From: Phoronis australis
Taxonomy: Eukaryota > Phoronida > Phoronidae
Length of the DNA: 64,000 nucleotides
Assembly: GCA_002633005.1 (NCBI GenBank)
Contig: NMRA01000078.1
Location: 47,425-111,424 of the forward strand
Direction of reading: 5' to 3'
A program made the translations under genes and the position numbers. The notes below the pieces were generated by a model. The model saw only the letters and a program-made list of their open reading frames with translations. It did no database searches and had not been told where the DNA came from. Below are positions 1 to 13,050 of this stretch, one piece after another. Positions within the stretch are counted from its first letter, which is position 1, and every line of letters begins with the position of its first letter.

Positions 1-510
1 CCTTTTTTGAGAAATTCATAGTGACTTTTGTTTATACAGCTATCGTTTACTCCACATTCCAGACGACGCCGTTTTTCAGTGGCCTTTGATATGAAGCTTT
101 CATTTGTTAATCGCCACGCTCAGTCCTTTGTCCGATGTCACGAAGCAAACGCCAATTATCTACCACGCTGAATGAATACATTAACATAAACACGCATCGA
201 GTCAAAACTAATGTCAACAAATAAAAACCTATCGCAACGTTTTGGCCAATTATTATCGTATTTCTTCCGCCTAAGAAGGATTCTGCACTAACTTTTCACG
301 AGGAATTCAATTTCAGAAGCCAAACACGTTAAAATTACCAGTTTATGTTATTGACATTTCAATTTATTTCAGATAGTATTTTATTGACGATAATGTGGTA
401 ATTGCCCTGTACAACACAATAGAAGCTTAGGTCAACTTTGGTGATATCAAAGGCGAACGGCGACACCGGTTTTCCTGATTGATTTAGAGAAGCATTGTCT
501 AACTATAAGA
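1..510 (+). repeat. Dispersed repeat R1, copy 1
   Basis: This block matches 37560-38040 over nearly its whole length, with shared segments such as TTTGTCCGATGTCACGA and CAATTTCAGAAGCCAAACAC. It also matches 39195-39450 (with an internal deletion) and a short piece at 1468-1600. No intact reading frame is conserved between the copies, so it looks like a non-coding or dead mobile sequence. Its left border lies outside the window. The family assignment is unknown. Confidence 0.75.
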
Positions 511-1467
511 TACCACCAAGAAGCGTAGTACAATAAACTCCGTGATACCACTGAACCTAATGAATATCAACTGAGATGGTGAAAGACCACCCTGAGTTTT
601 TCCACATTTAGGTTTGCGGACAGAAAAGAAACGAAACGCGAGTTCTGCCAAAACTAATGAAATGTGACTTGGCTAACATATTCGAATTCAAAGCTTTTGT
701 TAACGCCAGAATACAAACCATCACAAAAATAAGTCCTTGCCGGTCTTGTATCTTTGAATAATAAGGCCACACTCGAGTACTTTCAAATACCATGTTTTGT
801 GGAAGTTATTTTTGATTTAACGAACAGTTTTAGTTTTGTTACTTTGAAGTTTGCCAGTATTGACTCGCTGATGTGGTTATAAATCGTGTCTTCGAGTCTA
901 AAACAATTTTCCTCCGAGCTAGAAGACATTACTGTTTTCTTGTCATATGTCAGAAGTGAAGTGGTTTACAATAATTCGACCAAACAAGTCCAACGAGTCA
1001 GTATCTTGAACTTTTTGTTACAGAGCTAAAACGTTTACGTCTTGATCTGAATTTTGTTGAACCGGAAATAAACCTGACGAACTGTCGGCAGTTGTTCTTA
1101 CCGAAAACATCGATCTAATCTAAACTGAGTAAGTAATAAGATGAACCCATGTTTAATCCTTAGTGGTTTAAATCAGAAGTTTTTATTTTTTATAGAAAAC
1201 TCTGGTTTAATTTCTTCATGAAATATAGTAAATCACGGGCAGGTGACTGGTTTGGCCACTGGGTTTGCCCGGTTGGGACAGTCACTTGTGGTTGCGTGGT
1301 AGGGGGAACGTGACGTTACCACCTAATTCCAGATACTAATGTAGTCCTTTGTTAAGCCCACTTGTTCCTAAAACTATTCATCAACGGGTACCACCTAACC
1401 TAAATCTAAGGCATCTATTTTGATTAGTTTTATAGATTTTCTGGCAGTATGGCCATCACGATTACCT
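511..1467. other. No recognised feature
   Basis: AT-rich sequence with frequent stops on both strands. The one short minus-strand frame (608-793) has no recognisable motif or splice context. Nothing here supports a gene. Confidence 0.5.
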
Positions 1468-1600
1468 AAATTTTACGAGGAATTCAATTTCAGAAGCCAA
1501 ACAGTTCCAAATCGCCGGATTCAGTTCGCAGTGTGTTAGTTTATGATTTCAGACAGTGTTTTATTGCCGTGAATCAGTAGCTAAATGCGATAGTTGATCT
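1468..1600 (+). repeat. Dispersed repeat R1, fragment
   Basis: A partial R1 copy that begins at the shared segment ACGAGGAATTCAATTTCAG and continues through the TATTTTATTG-like part seen in the copies at 300-400 and 37830-37950. It lies about 1 kb from copy 1 in the same orientation. Confidence 0.65.
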
Positions 1601-1920
1601 ACTTCGTCCACAGCCGATTAGGAACTTGCATCTTGACGGCTGCGGGACTTGGTTAGGTACGTATCTATTGACGAAGAACAAGGTACAGAAACGTGCCGAG
1701 TTTCTGAAGAACTATTGTATATGTGGAGATGAAGTTTAAAAATAATCAACAGTGGGCAGCAAAACCTTCAGATGACATATAAGTTAACTGTGATTTCAGT
1801 TAATAATAAGGCTGGTTTTAAATATTGAAGCACAACAGTTGTATTTTTACTGAAATACACTGTAATTGTTATTTTGTTGCTTACTATGATCATAAATAGA
1901 TCAGTCTTGGGTACATGTCG

Positions 1921-1980
1921 TGGGCGGCACACCATAGGGGGCTAAAGACCCCCACTTATTTCAGTGCTGCGCCGCCCATG
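1921..1980. mobile_element. Small inverted-repeat element (GGGCGGCGCA ends)
   Basis: A 60-bp unit whose ends are complementary: TGGGCGGC at the left and GCCGCCCA at the right. The centre is GGGGGCTAAAGACCCCC, itself a hairpin. The same ends and the same 'AAAGCCCCC' core recur twice at 52056-52226, so it is a small MITE-like family. Confidence 0.6.
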
Positions 1981-2144
1981 CATGAGATATTGGCGCCCAG
2001 ACTCCTGATGTGATGAACCGCTTTAATTCCCAGTGCTCTGAAATTATGCAACGATTCCTATTGAAATGATTGCAAAATGTGTAATTGAAGAATTTTGTCA
2101 ACGCATGAATTTGGTGCTACCCGAGCGTGGAAGGTGGTGGCGTC

Positions 2145-2181
2145 GGGGGGGGGGGGGNGGGGGGGGGGGGGGGGGGGGGGG
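2145..2181. repeat. Poly-G run with an N
   Basis: A run of G interrupted by one undetermined base at 2158. Long G runs at unresolved positions also occur at 30245-30253 and 52171-52197, in or beside inverted-repeat elements that naturally carry G/C runs. The length here is probably not reliable. Confidence 0.8.
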
Positions 2182-2513
2182 TTGATAATTTGGTTGGGGG
2201 TGCCATGCTGAAGGGGGTATTAGAGCAAGTGAAAGTTTTATTAGTCCATGTTGGCAATCAATAGGCACATATCCTGTTGCCATGAGTTCAAACGTAACTT
2301 TTTGGTAATATTTATGTTCTTACTACACTAGTCACTGTACTAGTGGTTGGAATTTAACCACTTGCACTGCAACAATCTTTATTGGGTTCTGGTGTTAGCA
2401 AAGTTCCTAAAGATCCAGCGGGTGCTTTATTTTAGCGAAAATGCATTTTACAAAATAGACGCTAAGGATTACTTAATAATCAAATTCAGTACGTGAGTGT
2501 GGCGATTCACTTG

Positions 2514-2660
2514 CAGTGGCAGATTTAGAGGGGGCCATGACGCCCCCCAAAATTCTCCCTTATTCCATTTGGCCGTTCCGAGGTGCGAATGTTAGACGGG
2601 CAAAATCCTGGCTAATACTCTGCCCTGCCCCCCCAACTCAAAATCTTGGATCCGCCTCTG
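2514..2660 (+). mobile_element. GGCGGAT-ended element, short copy
   Basis: Begins CAGTGGCAGATTTAG and ends GGATCCGCCTCTG, so the termini are imperfect inverted repeats of the CAGTGGCGGATCTAG family also seen at 30084-30725, 43686-43816 and 47024-47933. The interior matches the copy at 43686-43816 in inverted orientation. The 5-bp flanks (ACTTG and GGTTG) match only partly, so any target duplication has decayed. An 83-codon open frame across it is incidental. Confidence 0.7.
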
Positions 2661-3321
2661 GGTTGTATCGCTGGGTTACATCAGGAAGACTGAATGCAGG
2701 GCTTGGAATGACCAATGAGAAAAAAGAGGAAAAAATCCAGGTGATGCATCATTCCACAAATAAATAGGCTTGTGTGAGTTTTTTGTGTTGTAAAATTTTA
2801 CGGAAATAAAGTTTTTGCATGAATAAAAAAGAGTGCCGGAAACCAAAAAGAGGAAATCGAAATCAAAAAAGAGGAAATCCTCTTAAAAGGGAAATTCCAA
2901 GCAATGAAGAAATGTGCAAGTTAAGCTTAAAGCTGAATTGATGTCACCATCTGCGTCGAAATTATCTTTCGAAATTCGGATGTAAACTGCACCAAAGGTT
3001 CAACTCATTATCAGCCTTGTCTGAAATAAGGTGATCTGATATTCTGATTGGTCCATTCAGAATCTGGGCAAAATTTTAGTAAGATACATGTGCATATGCT
3101 CATGTGACAATTTCATCGCTGAGCAAAGGTCAAGAGCTAGTCGGCGAAACTAATTGGAAAAACTCACTGACAAAACGAAGCCTGGCACTCGGACAATTCG
3201 GCATCACTCAGTCACTATCAAACGGATCCGGTCCAAAATGTCGCCTTCATTGGTCGCACTCATAGATCCGAATTTGAAATTATTTTACGGCAATAGAGTT
3301 CGGACGCAAACGTTCAGTCGA

Positions 3322-3816
3322 TTAATCCATGGGATACAACGGGTGAAACCAACTAGCCAACTCGCGACCTGCCTGAGTGGTTCCAGCTAGTAGGTGACAC
3401 TCTAGCGGGACCTCGGTGGATCCTTGGGCATTCAAGTACTGAGCATTGTCCCCAGGCGGATAGTTGTCAGGCTTTGGCGTGTTACGGTGCTTTGGGCCAC
3501 GTTTCGGTTTCAAATAACGGTGCATCTGTCGTCGCAGACACTCATTTGTTCTACCGAGTTGCCGATAACCAGACAGTTGAGTCATACTTAGTGCGCGAGT
3601 TGCGCCAACGGCAAAAAATACCCCACCACTATAAGCATATGCTGACGTGAGCGTCGTGTACTGGCTATAATACCACGAATTTGGAAACATCACACATATC
3701 TCAGTTATTAAACATTGACATTGATCAACCTCGGTGTGGAAAACGGCCAGCACTGTGAAGTCATTGCTTTGTGAGCTAACGGGGATTATGACGTCATCCC
3801 CGTTGAAGGCTTTCAT
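3322..3816 (-). CDS. Hypothetical ORF, 164 codons
   Basis: An open frame starting at an ATG (3816) with residues MKAFNGDDVIIPVSS and a basic tract near the C-terminal third (YLKPKRGPKHRN). It is longer than nearby chance frames, which is the only positive evidence. I recognise no domain, signal peptide or convincing splice site. A second frame just upstream on the same strand (3894-4187) is also unrecognised. It may be a first exon, or chance. Confidence 0.22.
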   Translation of the reverse strand: MKAFNGDDVIIPVSSQSNDFTVLAVFHTEVDQCQCLITEICVMFPNSWYYSQYTTLTSAYAYSGGVFFAVGATRALSMTQLSGYRQLGRTNECLRRQMHRYLKPKRGPKHRNTPKPDNYPPGDNAQYLNAQGSTEVPLECHLLAGTTQAGRELASWFHPLYPMD

Positions 3817-4695
3817 TTTGACGTCATTGCGATAATAATTTACGTAGTATAATAATTTGTGAAGAAAAAACTATTTTGCTTAGTCAAAAACCTTTAGACC
3901 TGTAACTTTTCTATACTGAGACCTCCCAAGATCACCAACATACTCTCGATTAGAAGGCACTGCCACAGGTCGAATCTACCTAGGCTAGGATAACGACCAA
4001 CCTCCCTCCCGCCATATTTGTTTTGGTCTCGAAACGGCGAAGAAAGAAACGAAAGGAAGGTGACGAATTCAAACCATTCAATCAACGTAGTCCCTGTAAA
4101 CAAGCTCAGTACGACGCCAGTAACATCGTTATTGGACTGGGACATGAGGTAATAGCGAAATGGGCTCGAATGTCTTAAATTTAACAAATTTCATTTGCTT
4201 TTGTCAGTTCATGTTGGCACACGTCTCGACTCGGGTAACAGATGTCTCTGTGTGTTATTCACGAGTTGTCGTCAGAACAAGCAGTCGTTCTTTTGGAGTG
4301 TTTCTATCATTTTTAATGTTAAATTTCTAGTTGAGTACTCGACAAAAATATAACAGTCACGCCGCTGTCTTAGACCATCGCCTGTTCGCGGTAGGTCGAA
4401 GTAAAGTCTATGGTTACACTACTGAAACTTTTTCTTGAAAGAAGTAAACTTTTTAGCGGGAATATTCGAAGTGAAGTTAGTGTTTTTACAAAGTCTTTTG
4501 ACATGGATCTGCAAAAGTTAGGTTGTCGAGTAATAGCTCTCTTGATCTGTTTAGTTTGGGGCTACAATATTTTTGTTTAATTTTAGCTTCCGTTTTATTT
4601 TATGTAACAAACTAGGAGGCTTGGCCATGTTGGTCAAGTCACTGACCGAGTTAACCAAGTCCAACAAGAATGAAACTTTTGGCTCTGGTCGGATG

Positions 4696-4790
4696 TAGTG
4701 GTCCCTGATTTTGAGTACCAATTTCATCCACTGAATAACAGGCCCATTATTCAGTGATTGCCTGGTTCTCAAATTAAGGGACTGCTATAT
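4696..4790 (+). repeat. Dispersed repeat motif D3
   Basis: The segment carries TGATTTTGAG, CCACTGAATAAC and a downstream TATATC. The same order of words appears at 5944-6010 (TTTTGAAAAC, TCTCCACTCAGTAAC, GTTATATCC), 29368-29415 and 30795-30850. This points to a short, old interspersed repeat. Degenerate minus-strand frames between 4551 and 5500 do not add up to a recognisable protein. Confidence 0.45.
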
Positions 4791-6010
4791 CTGACCAGTG
4801 CCAAACTGTTTGCACTGGCGTTGTATACTCAGAATGTGCAAGAGCCCACACAGATATAAATAAAAAAGTTAGCAGTACTGAACCATCTCAACTGGTCCTA
4901 GTAGAAACTGTGGCCATCCCATAGGCCTTCTATACCCTGGAAGCTTTTTGATGAATGCCTCTGGGTCATGATGTCCTTGGCATGAACAAGGTAAAAAGTT
5001 TGTTTATGGGATTATTTATTTGATCAGGGAAGAGGTTAAAGACATCAACGGTCTTCTGTGTGCAAAACTTTGATTATTTAATCAATGGAAGGTATAATTT
5101 TTTGAAAAGCTTCCGGCATATGGAGGGCCTGTAGGATGGCCATGGTCTCTACTGAGGCCAGTTGTGATGGTGGTACTGCTTAAGACTTAGCCATCCCCCA
5201 GTCATCAACAACCTTTCCATGTTGCCTAGACAATGCAAGTACGACTCCAATTTCCTGTAACCCGTTGGCGGTGAAGACTGCGGTCTTTTGATTATTGAAT
5301 TAAATCACTTGCATAGCTGCATTGTTTACAATGAGCTCTTTCCTAATCTTTACGTTGATTGGCCTTTGCCATTGGTCTTGCATCAAACACTCATAGTTCA
5401 GGGTTTTGGAAGAGTTGCAAATGCCAAGGTCCAAGATGTAGTGATTCAAACTTATTGAACATCTACAGGGCTTTAACAGATCATGATCACTCAAGGCAGC
5501 TGGTGGAAGCTGGACTCGATGTCATCGTGGCCTCTGTGTATTGGTGGTTGGTTATGCCTGAACGCATTCTTCTGAAAACTCAATGAAAAAAGCAGCTTCT
5601 CTTCCCTTATTGGCTATTTTCCATAGTCATACGTTGGTTTCGTCAAACTTGGTACTGCAAAAGTCACCTAGGGTGGTCTTACAAAAGATTGAAAGAACAT
5701 TTATCATCGCTCCATTTCCTTTATACTGCAGAGGCTCTAAATTCAATTCCCACTGATTCTGCGAATTAGAAAGGCCGGGTAAATATTTGACAACAGGCAG
5801 TCTTGTTCACGGTGTGTTTTGTTTCGGTGCGTTGACGAAGTTGAATTTAGCCGCATCGCGTTTGGTTTCATTGCGTGAGGTTTGAATGATCGTGCGTTGA
5901 CTTAAAGGAATTGTCGATAACGGTAGGATATAACATGCGCAGATTTTGAAAACCTGTTTTCTCCACTCAGTAACTGGTTCTCAAAATACAAGCATGTTAT
6001 ATCCATCTGT

Positions 6011-9000
6011 TGCTGTATTGCCTGTTGGAGTTTATTCAACAGTCATGCAACAAAGAAAGTCCGCAGGGCAACAAGTTTTGGTGCATTTCATGGATGAGTT
6101 CATACCCTTGATTTACAAAGGTTCTCCATTTTCAAGAATCTTCTTGAAACATTCAGACAGAGTTTCTTGATCAACAGCATCTTGTTCCCAAGTCTATAAT
6201 ATTATGGTGATGTGTAAGTTTGCCCTTTTTATCATGTAGAGTGAAATCACATGGACTTTGTCATAAGCTAAGTTTGTCCAAACATTTGAAGAGATTTACT
6301 ATGCTGTACAAAGAAGAATATGTCACGGCTAATGTGCCATTTAGTAGGGTTAACTGTGATGATCTGTTTTCATTGATACCTATAAAAAATTGTTTGGCGG
6401 TATGCCGATGAAGATGCCTCTAAAGTTAAATTCAATTTTTGAAACAGCTTTAAATAAAATTTCAATGACAAGCAACAGTTTCCTGGCTGATTATTTCTCA
6501 CATTGCAAAATTGCACCAGAGTAAAAAAGCCACATTTCTTGCAAAGTTTAAAAGGGTTGATTCTCTCTGTTGCCAACAATCCATAATTAAAAATGAGACT
6601 GGATTGAAAAAAACAGACATCCAGATAGAAATCGGGGTCCAGATAGAAAGTGGGACACCTGGGTCTAAGCCAAAAAGAAAATGTGAAATGCCCTCCCTTA
6701 CTCCTGAAAATGCCCCTGCAACATTTTTCGTTGGACTAAAAATTTACTGTTTCTCAATTTTGCCGTGCGTCAACAAGCGGGACATTTAAATGGTTGACTG
6801 GACGTGGGTCAAACCTATTAAAAGCGAGACAGTTGAAGACTTCAAGAGTGGTTATGTCAATGCCGTTGTTTTACCAGTAAAGGAAAAATCACACTTGTTT
6901 CATGTTAGCAGTCCTGGGTAGGGTAAGTATGGTCTTAAAAGGTTTGATTTATTCAATCGTCCTTTTGTTTAGTGATATCGATTGTTTGAAAATGTCTGCT
7001 GTTATTGTTCATCACATTGACAAATTTTCCCTATATTAAGTCGTATGCTGTCCATTTATATTTTAAGTATGATGTTCAGGAATATGCTAAACGACTTCCT
7101 TCAAACTGGTTTCAAAATTTTGTTTTGCCATCATAACAGTTTGTTGATAGCAGCCCAGTGTTGGCCAATTCTGTCAAAATGAACATCATTTTTATTATCT
7201 TTTTGCTCACTGGTGTCTGGGATTAGTCGTTTCTTATTGTAGTTTGGGAAATTTTGTGTGGCATATTAACCTGGTTTAAAATTTCCATTTAAATTAGTAA
7301 TATGGACAAGTTCGTTTGAAGTTTTACATGATCTATTAAACACTTTTCATTTCTTGTAGTTTGGGAAGATCTCAATCATTCAAGACTGGTGAGAGGTTTG
7401 TTTATTGTTTACAGGAAACTTGTGGTTTGTTTGTATTAATATGACATGAACATCCTTTGTGCATTCCAATGCCAAAATGTTGGTTGTTTTGTTTTCCCTC
7501 TTCCATGCCATACTCTGCTCAGGCCTCCATCTAGCGCCCATCCAGAGCATCTAAATGGACACTACTGACTCGAGTTAAGACACGCTAGTTGGGACAACTT
7601 GTTCAGCATTTTGACGTCCAAGTAAAGTACGCAAGTAGGCTGTGGGTGTCTTTTTTACTTTCTGACAACAGCTCATGGAGCTCATTGACCTGTCCACAAT
7701 AAAAAGTCAACATGTGATGTAAGATATGGTAATAAACATTGCACACCAATGTACCCACTGTAACCTACCACTCTATATAAACAGCAATTCCACCTGGGGT
7801 CATAAAACGTCATGTGTCATTGGTCATGGACACCTTGAGAAATTGGAAAACTCACTTTGGACACCCTATTTTTGAAATCTTGGATGAACTGAACTCTGCT
7901 ACGCTTTTTATTATCTGCTCTTGTCAAGAACACTGTATTAATACTGTTAAAATGCATTTATTCTTTTGTTGTTCTGTGTTTTGGTTGGTTTCCAGGTTAC
8001 CAAAAATAAGGACTAGAGCTGAAACCAGTTCGATGTAACCATGAAATAAAACAAGCCTGGAGATTGCTCAGTTGACTCAAGAAAGATTGGAGGATTGGCA
8101 AGATGTGCAACTTTGGAAAGTAGATTCAACAAGTGATGAAAGAGCAACTGGTGAAAACTGTTGCCAAATTCCTCTTGTGTTGCTGAGGAAGACTGTTATT
8201 TGTGTCAAGTTTTGCTGTTGATTTAGTATTTTTAAATAAGCAGGTCACCAATTACTTGAAGAAATATTGTGCAATTTAACTTTGGTTGGTGTGCAAAGGG
8301 GTTGAACTCTTAACAAAAGGAAATATAAAGGAAAATGCAGATAATTTTGTAGGGGAGAGCACTTACCTTTTGCAAAAGTACAGGCCCTTTGTTATATTTA
8401 TGAGGTCTTTGTCAGTTATAGTTCCCTTGGCATGGAACCATGGAATGTAATGCCAACAGTCCAGCAAAAGGCCAGCATCTTGGTTCAGTGTTAACTTCTA
8501 TTTAGTATGCACAGTGGACACATACCGAGTAGGCCATTGTATTTGCTGAGTGAAAGTGAATACAAACTCGAGATGTGGATGTTTCGCTTGGTGGTGCAGG
8601 TCGCTTATTGTTCCATGAAAAGTTAATACGAACCAGGGTAACAGTAAGCAATGCGGAAAATATATCCTAGCTAACCAGAATCTGTATTTTTTCTAAACAT
8701 TCTACTTTTAGAGCTTTTCTGACGTATTATTGTATCACCCTGGCGTCCGTCTGACGTTAGCTTGTAATGGCTCCAGCTCCTGAAATTTTGAGAGGGTTTT
8801 AGTTAAATTTGTCCTGTGCCTTTAGGTTACTGCCAAGTCAGTTCCTGTATTCTGTATTCTGAAACAAAAACTAGCTCTTTATTGCCTTGATTATGTGAGA
8901 GCTTGTCATTGCACTAAGTTCTGTTATTTTGAATCGATTTTGGTCAAATTTGCATTGTACACGCATAATGCTGATAGCTTAACAATTTTGAAATTTGGTA

Positions 9001-9205
9001 TCTTAGCAAAAATTATGTCCTTTATTGGATTTTTGTGTTTAAGCCTGCCATTGTAACAGCTATTGAATCTGTATATTGCTGATAGCTCTCCCCTCCCCTT
9101 TCGAAAGTTTACAGTTGTCCAACAAAAGTTATGCCCTGCATTGGCTTTATTGCAGTGTTTAATCACTAGCAACTGTTCAGGAATTATAAATAAAGTTCAC
9201 CCATT
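6011..9205. other. 3.2 kb without a recognised feature
   Basis: AT-rich sequence with only short open frames (at most 92 codons, lacking convincing starts). I saw no duplicated block, RNA gene or splice-site pair. It is probably intergenic or intronic. Confidence 0.5.
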
Positions 9206-9210
9206 ACTTA

Positions 9211-9261
9211 TGTAATACCACATCATGTGGTATTACATACGAGACATGTGACATGTCTCGT
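9211..9261. repeat. Two adjacent perfect palindromes
   Basis: The first palindrome (9211-9237) is TGTAATACCACAT, a single C, then its reverse complement. The second (9239-9261) is ACGAGACATGT, a single G, then its reverse complement. They are separated by one base. Each could form a perfect hairpin of 13 or 11 base pairs. No gene adjoins them. Confidence 0.9.
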
Positions 9262-9319
9262 GTGTTTGTAGAAATTGAGCATGATTTTATAGTTATTGTG
9301 TAATGAATTTTCTACTTCA

Positions 9320-9341
9320 GTGTGTGTGTGTGTATGTGTGA
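9320..9341 (+). repeat. Short TG microsatellite
   Basis: A run of TG dinucleotides with one interruption (TGTGTGTGTGTGTATGTGTG). It lies 60 bp downstream of the paired palindromes. Confidence 0.9.
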
Positions 9342-9344
9342 AGA

Positions 9345-12104
9345 TTATTATTGCCTTTATTGTGGGTTATATTCTGCAAGCTTCTCACTTGGTAGTAAAT
9401 TTTGTTTAGTGCCTACTCTCATCTTTATTTTAGTGACATGTCAATCTTCAATATGTGTGTTATCAAGTATATTATTGTGCAGGAATATTTGTATGCTCAC
9501 ATTTGTATACATCTAACTTAACTTGCATTTATCTCTATCTTGAACAGTAACATCTGTGAATTTGGTTGTTACAGTATATTAAGAGCATCGCCCTGAGTCC
9601 ACCTGTGCGAAAAGTTGCCATTCTCACCACGAGAATAATCTTTTAATTCAAACAGCTGCGAACAACACCAGTACATAATGGGGTTTTATTTAGACCCCTA
9701 TTCAGTACAAATGCTACCGGCCTTTTGTTGTTTGTGCTGAGTTCTCATGGTGATGCAATACAGCACGAATATACAACTTCACCTTTCATTTGACGGGTGT
9801 ACCTTTGAGTGATTAAATTGGATTTTTTTTATTTTGCCTAAGATTTGCTATGACTCCCTGGTCAATCCAATACATTTAAAATAAAACTGTGTTCAAAGTA
9901 GGCCTCAAAGTAATGTGTGCTCTCAGATTGGCCCATCCCAATCCATGCACGGGGTGTAGACAATGGGGCCCCATTGACATATACTTTTACTTTCTCAGAA
10001 GGGGTTTAATGTTGATGTCATGTTTGTCTCCAGTTGAATTTAAAATGGTCTCAAGATTGCCGTCACTTGCATTGAGCTTTTTTAAAACTCAAGTTTTGTT
10101 TTTTTATCACCAGCCATGAAATTTCTCGTTGATTAAAGATAGCCACTCAAATTGTATGTGAAGTTTGATTATGTAAGATATGGTGTACAGCACGTGTTAT
10201 TTGTCAGCTATTTGTGACTTTGTGTTGACAAAAGATTTCATGGTACTTTAAATTCATTTAGACGATGATTTGTAACACTGCTGGTTGGTCAGGAGCATGA
10301 CAGATCAACACATTTGTGTACGGGTTGGTGAATTGGTTATTTAGAGTTTCTGCATTTACTATTTGACGAGATGTTGTTTTTGTATTACATCCTCGATTTT
10401 GGGTTCGAATATCGGCCCTATTCTCCAAAAATAATGAATGTTGTAAAATTCTCCTCATCCCCGAAAATTTCTCTCAAGTTAAGAATCACTTGAAACTCAC
10501 CGAGGCCTTGACTTTTGAAGTTTATGTTGTCTGCGACAATCATCACTTAAGCCATGCTTTTCCGATGTTAATTTCCTCGAATAGTGAACAGAATCTGGAT
10601 TAGTAGATTACTAAAGAGTGATCACATTGTATTGAGCAGAAGGGCTATTATTTGAGGCCTGATTTCACAACTTGACTATACTGTTACAAAAGTGATACGT
10701 AAACAAGGAGTTTGTAATGTCACTCCTCGAAACCAGGACAAAGCAGATTTGATTGCATAACAAAAAAATGACATTTGAGACCAAAATAAATATGCGTGTT
10801 GTATTTTGTTACTCGTGATGGTCTGTATTGTTGAATCAATTTTGTTCAAATCTCATGTGAAACCGTTCCTGACCTTAAAATACAGATAAGATAGGCTTGG
10901 ACCATTTGACATAATCAGCGCACGCTGCTCTGTACAGGTCATCTACCACCTTAATGTTTCTCGGTCCTCTATCACATTTTAGCCTCACACATGTTGTCTT
11001 GCTGAAAAGCTTGAAGTTCTTGCACTGACTTTTTGTGTCGCAGCTAATCTTGATTGATTTTATTACCACTATTTTCACCATGAAGTTGAAACGTTGCTGT
11101 TTGAAGAATGGCTAGTTCAGAGCTCTTCATGAACTTTCAGGAAGCCGGTACTGTGTCAGTACCCTTCAACACTTTCTGTCATAGTAAATAAAACATCGTT
11201 ATCACTGTGACCCGTTTCGTGTTTACGGGCATTTGTATAACCGGGTCACGAAACCCAGATCTAATTGGCTCACTAGATACTTCAAATAAACTTGGTTCTG
11301 TTAGCAACAGGTAATATCAGCAACACCGTTATTACAGTGCAGATCGGACCAGATAAAACGTCTCCCACTCTTCTAACATCCGTTACTAGTTAATGACGTT
11401 GACATGATTCGTGATAGCGCGTAGTCCTAACGTTGATAACCAAGTCGTAAGAGGTGCACAGTTAATCCTAAAATTTTCGTACATATTTAGGTACCTGTTG
11501 TTAGTACAAGTGCGTCTTAAACCCCATTTCACTGAAACATAAATTTGAACTTTTATTAAGGCAGTTTGTGTCTATACAAGTAAACATTTTGTGGTCTGTA
11601 GCATAGTCGATATTACAAATCAATAGCCCACAGTATTTGTTGTGTTAAGTTGACCTGTTGTTTGATTGCATACAGTTATAACGCGTGAAACCGGTTGTAT
11701 AAGAATCACGTGACGCTTCCAAATTACTGATAACGTTGCATGCGTTTTATTGCTTCCCATACATGGTATGTTTCTCAACAACAACGACTCCTTTGTGGCT
11801 CAGAAGGATAAATTTATCGTTAGTTAATCTCACTAGAGATTGGTGCACACATATACACAGTGCTTTAAACTTAGTCAACATTGCCGATCGATATAAGGGT
11901 TTACTGTGTCGATCTTGTTCTTGGTAGTACACAGATATTACATTCTGTGCCCGTATTCACGCCTCTGCGCTTATTTACGAAATTACACCTACATCCAGGC
12001 GCATGTACCTACATCCAACGCGTTTAACTAAAATATAGAGACACAACTTTAAGGTAGCATTTCAGTGAAACTAGAATTATCCGTTGCAAAAGACTTGACG
12101 TTAC
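9345..12104. other. 2.8 kb without a recognised feature
   Basis: Low-complexity AT-rich DNA. All open frames are 76 codons or fewer and lack motifs. One T-rich stretch lies near 9821-9835. Nothing supports a gene. Confidence 0.5.
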
Positions 12105-12298
12105 TTTTACACCAAAGATTAAGGATATCTCGAACTTTATTTGCAAGAATTGGTCATCTTTACAATATTTCACATATGTCTAGAAAAAACTTATCTTCAT
12201 TCTCGCGAAACTTCAAATACGAAATATATACCATCTAGTGGAAAAACAAAGACTTAGCAGAACCACTTTGGAACCGCACAACCGTTTGTTTACAACTT
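12105..12298 (+). repeat. Dispersed repeat D1, left part of copy 1
   Basis: Matches 50250-50315 (shared CATCTTTACAATATTTCAC) and then 51175-51290 (shared AACTTCAAATAC and TTGGAACCGCACAACCG). In copy 2 the two parts are separated by about 850 bp of other sequence, while here they are contiguous. This copy is in turn cut after CCGCACAACCG by the insertion at 12299-13050. Confidence 0.75.
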
Positions 12299-13050
12299 AT
12301 GCAAGGTAAAAGGTTACAGTGCTGTCACTCAAATCTTATCTCCCGTCAGGCACAGGGCAGCTCCGTATGTACCCTCAGTCCTTTCATTCAGCGAGTTGCC
12401 ATAATATTGAGTCAACGAGGTGTAGGTATTATAGAAAGATGCCGGGGAAAACAAAGACAAAACGTGCGTTTAATTCTGAAGTTATGCGTCTTCATACATA
12501 CGACCTTTGAGAACGAATGCTCCGAGTCGCCATACGCCCCTGTGACTTAGTGCTCACTAACGCAGCAACTTGTTAAAAAAAGATAAATGGCTCCCCAAAA
12601 TTCATTAAATTGATCGGTAATTTGACATTTCGCTGTTTCGATACCGTCCTCACGACACGCTTTAATCACCGACTCCATGTTCATTTCGTACTCGGTTTCT
12701 TGAGTCATTCTCCCTGGCGTGTGTTTACAATGACTGTTGACTCCACTTTCTGATTGAGATAACACTTGGTACAGGAAACTCCACCAACAAAATTAAAACG
12801 GTTTAGTTGTTAAGTTTATTACGCACTGCAAATTCCATAGACAGTGCGAGTGAATGTTGAAATAGCGAACATGGTTAAGGCATGTATAGGTTATGTTGAC
12901 CGAATACAAGTTTTCACCGAATAATTAACCGAAGATCATGAGCATGTCACGTGTCCCAACTTAATCGACTTTTTTCTCGGCTTCGGCAAGTCTATTTAAT
13001 TTGAACTTTGGAACACGAGTTCTCGAAAAGTTCTCCATGAAACTTTCCAA
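12299..13050. mobile_element. Insertion inside repeat D1, containing repeat D2
   Basis: About 750 bp that is absent at the same point of D1 copy 2 (51280-51310). Its right part (12790-13045) matches 48240-48500, with shared words TTACGCACTGCAAATTC, ATGTATAGGTTAT and GGAACACGAGTTCTCGAAA. On the minus strand 12547-12765 reads as 72 codons with an acidic, plausible-looking C-terminal half (QITDQFNEFWGAIY), but I do not recognise it. The whole block is probably a mobile element of unknown class. Confidence 0.5.

Noticed and set aside
2516-2767. An 83-codon plus-strand frame
   Set aside because: It runs through an inverted-repeat transposon (2514-2660) and its inner sequence is matched by a non-coding copy at 43686.
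4551-5500. A decayed retroelement or recombinase on the minus strand
   Set aside because: Fragments such as QWQRPINVKIRKELIV suggested an RNase H-like region, but no ordered set of motifs could be followed across frames.
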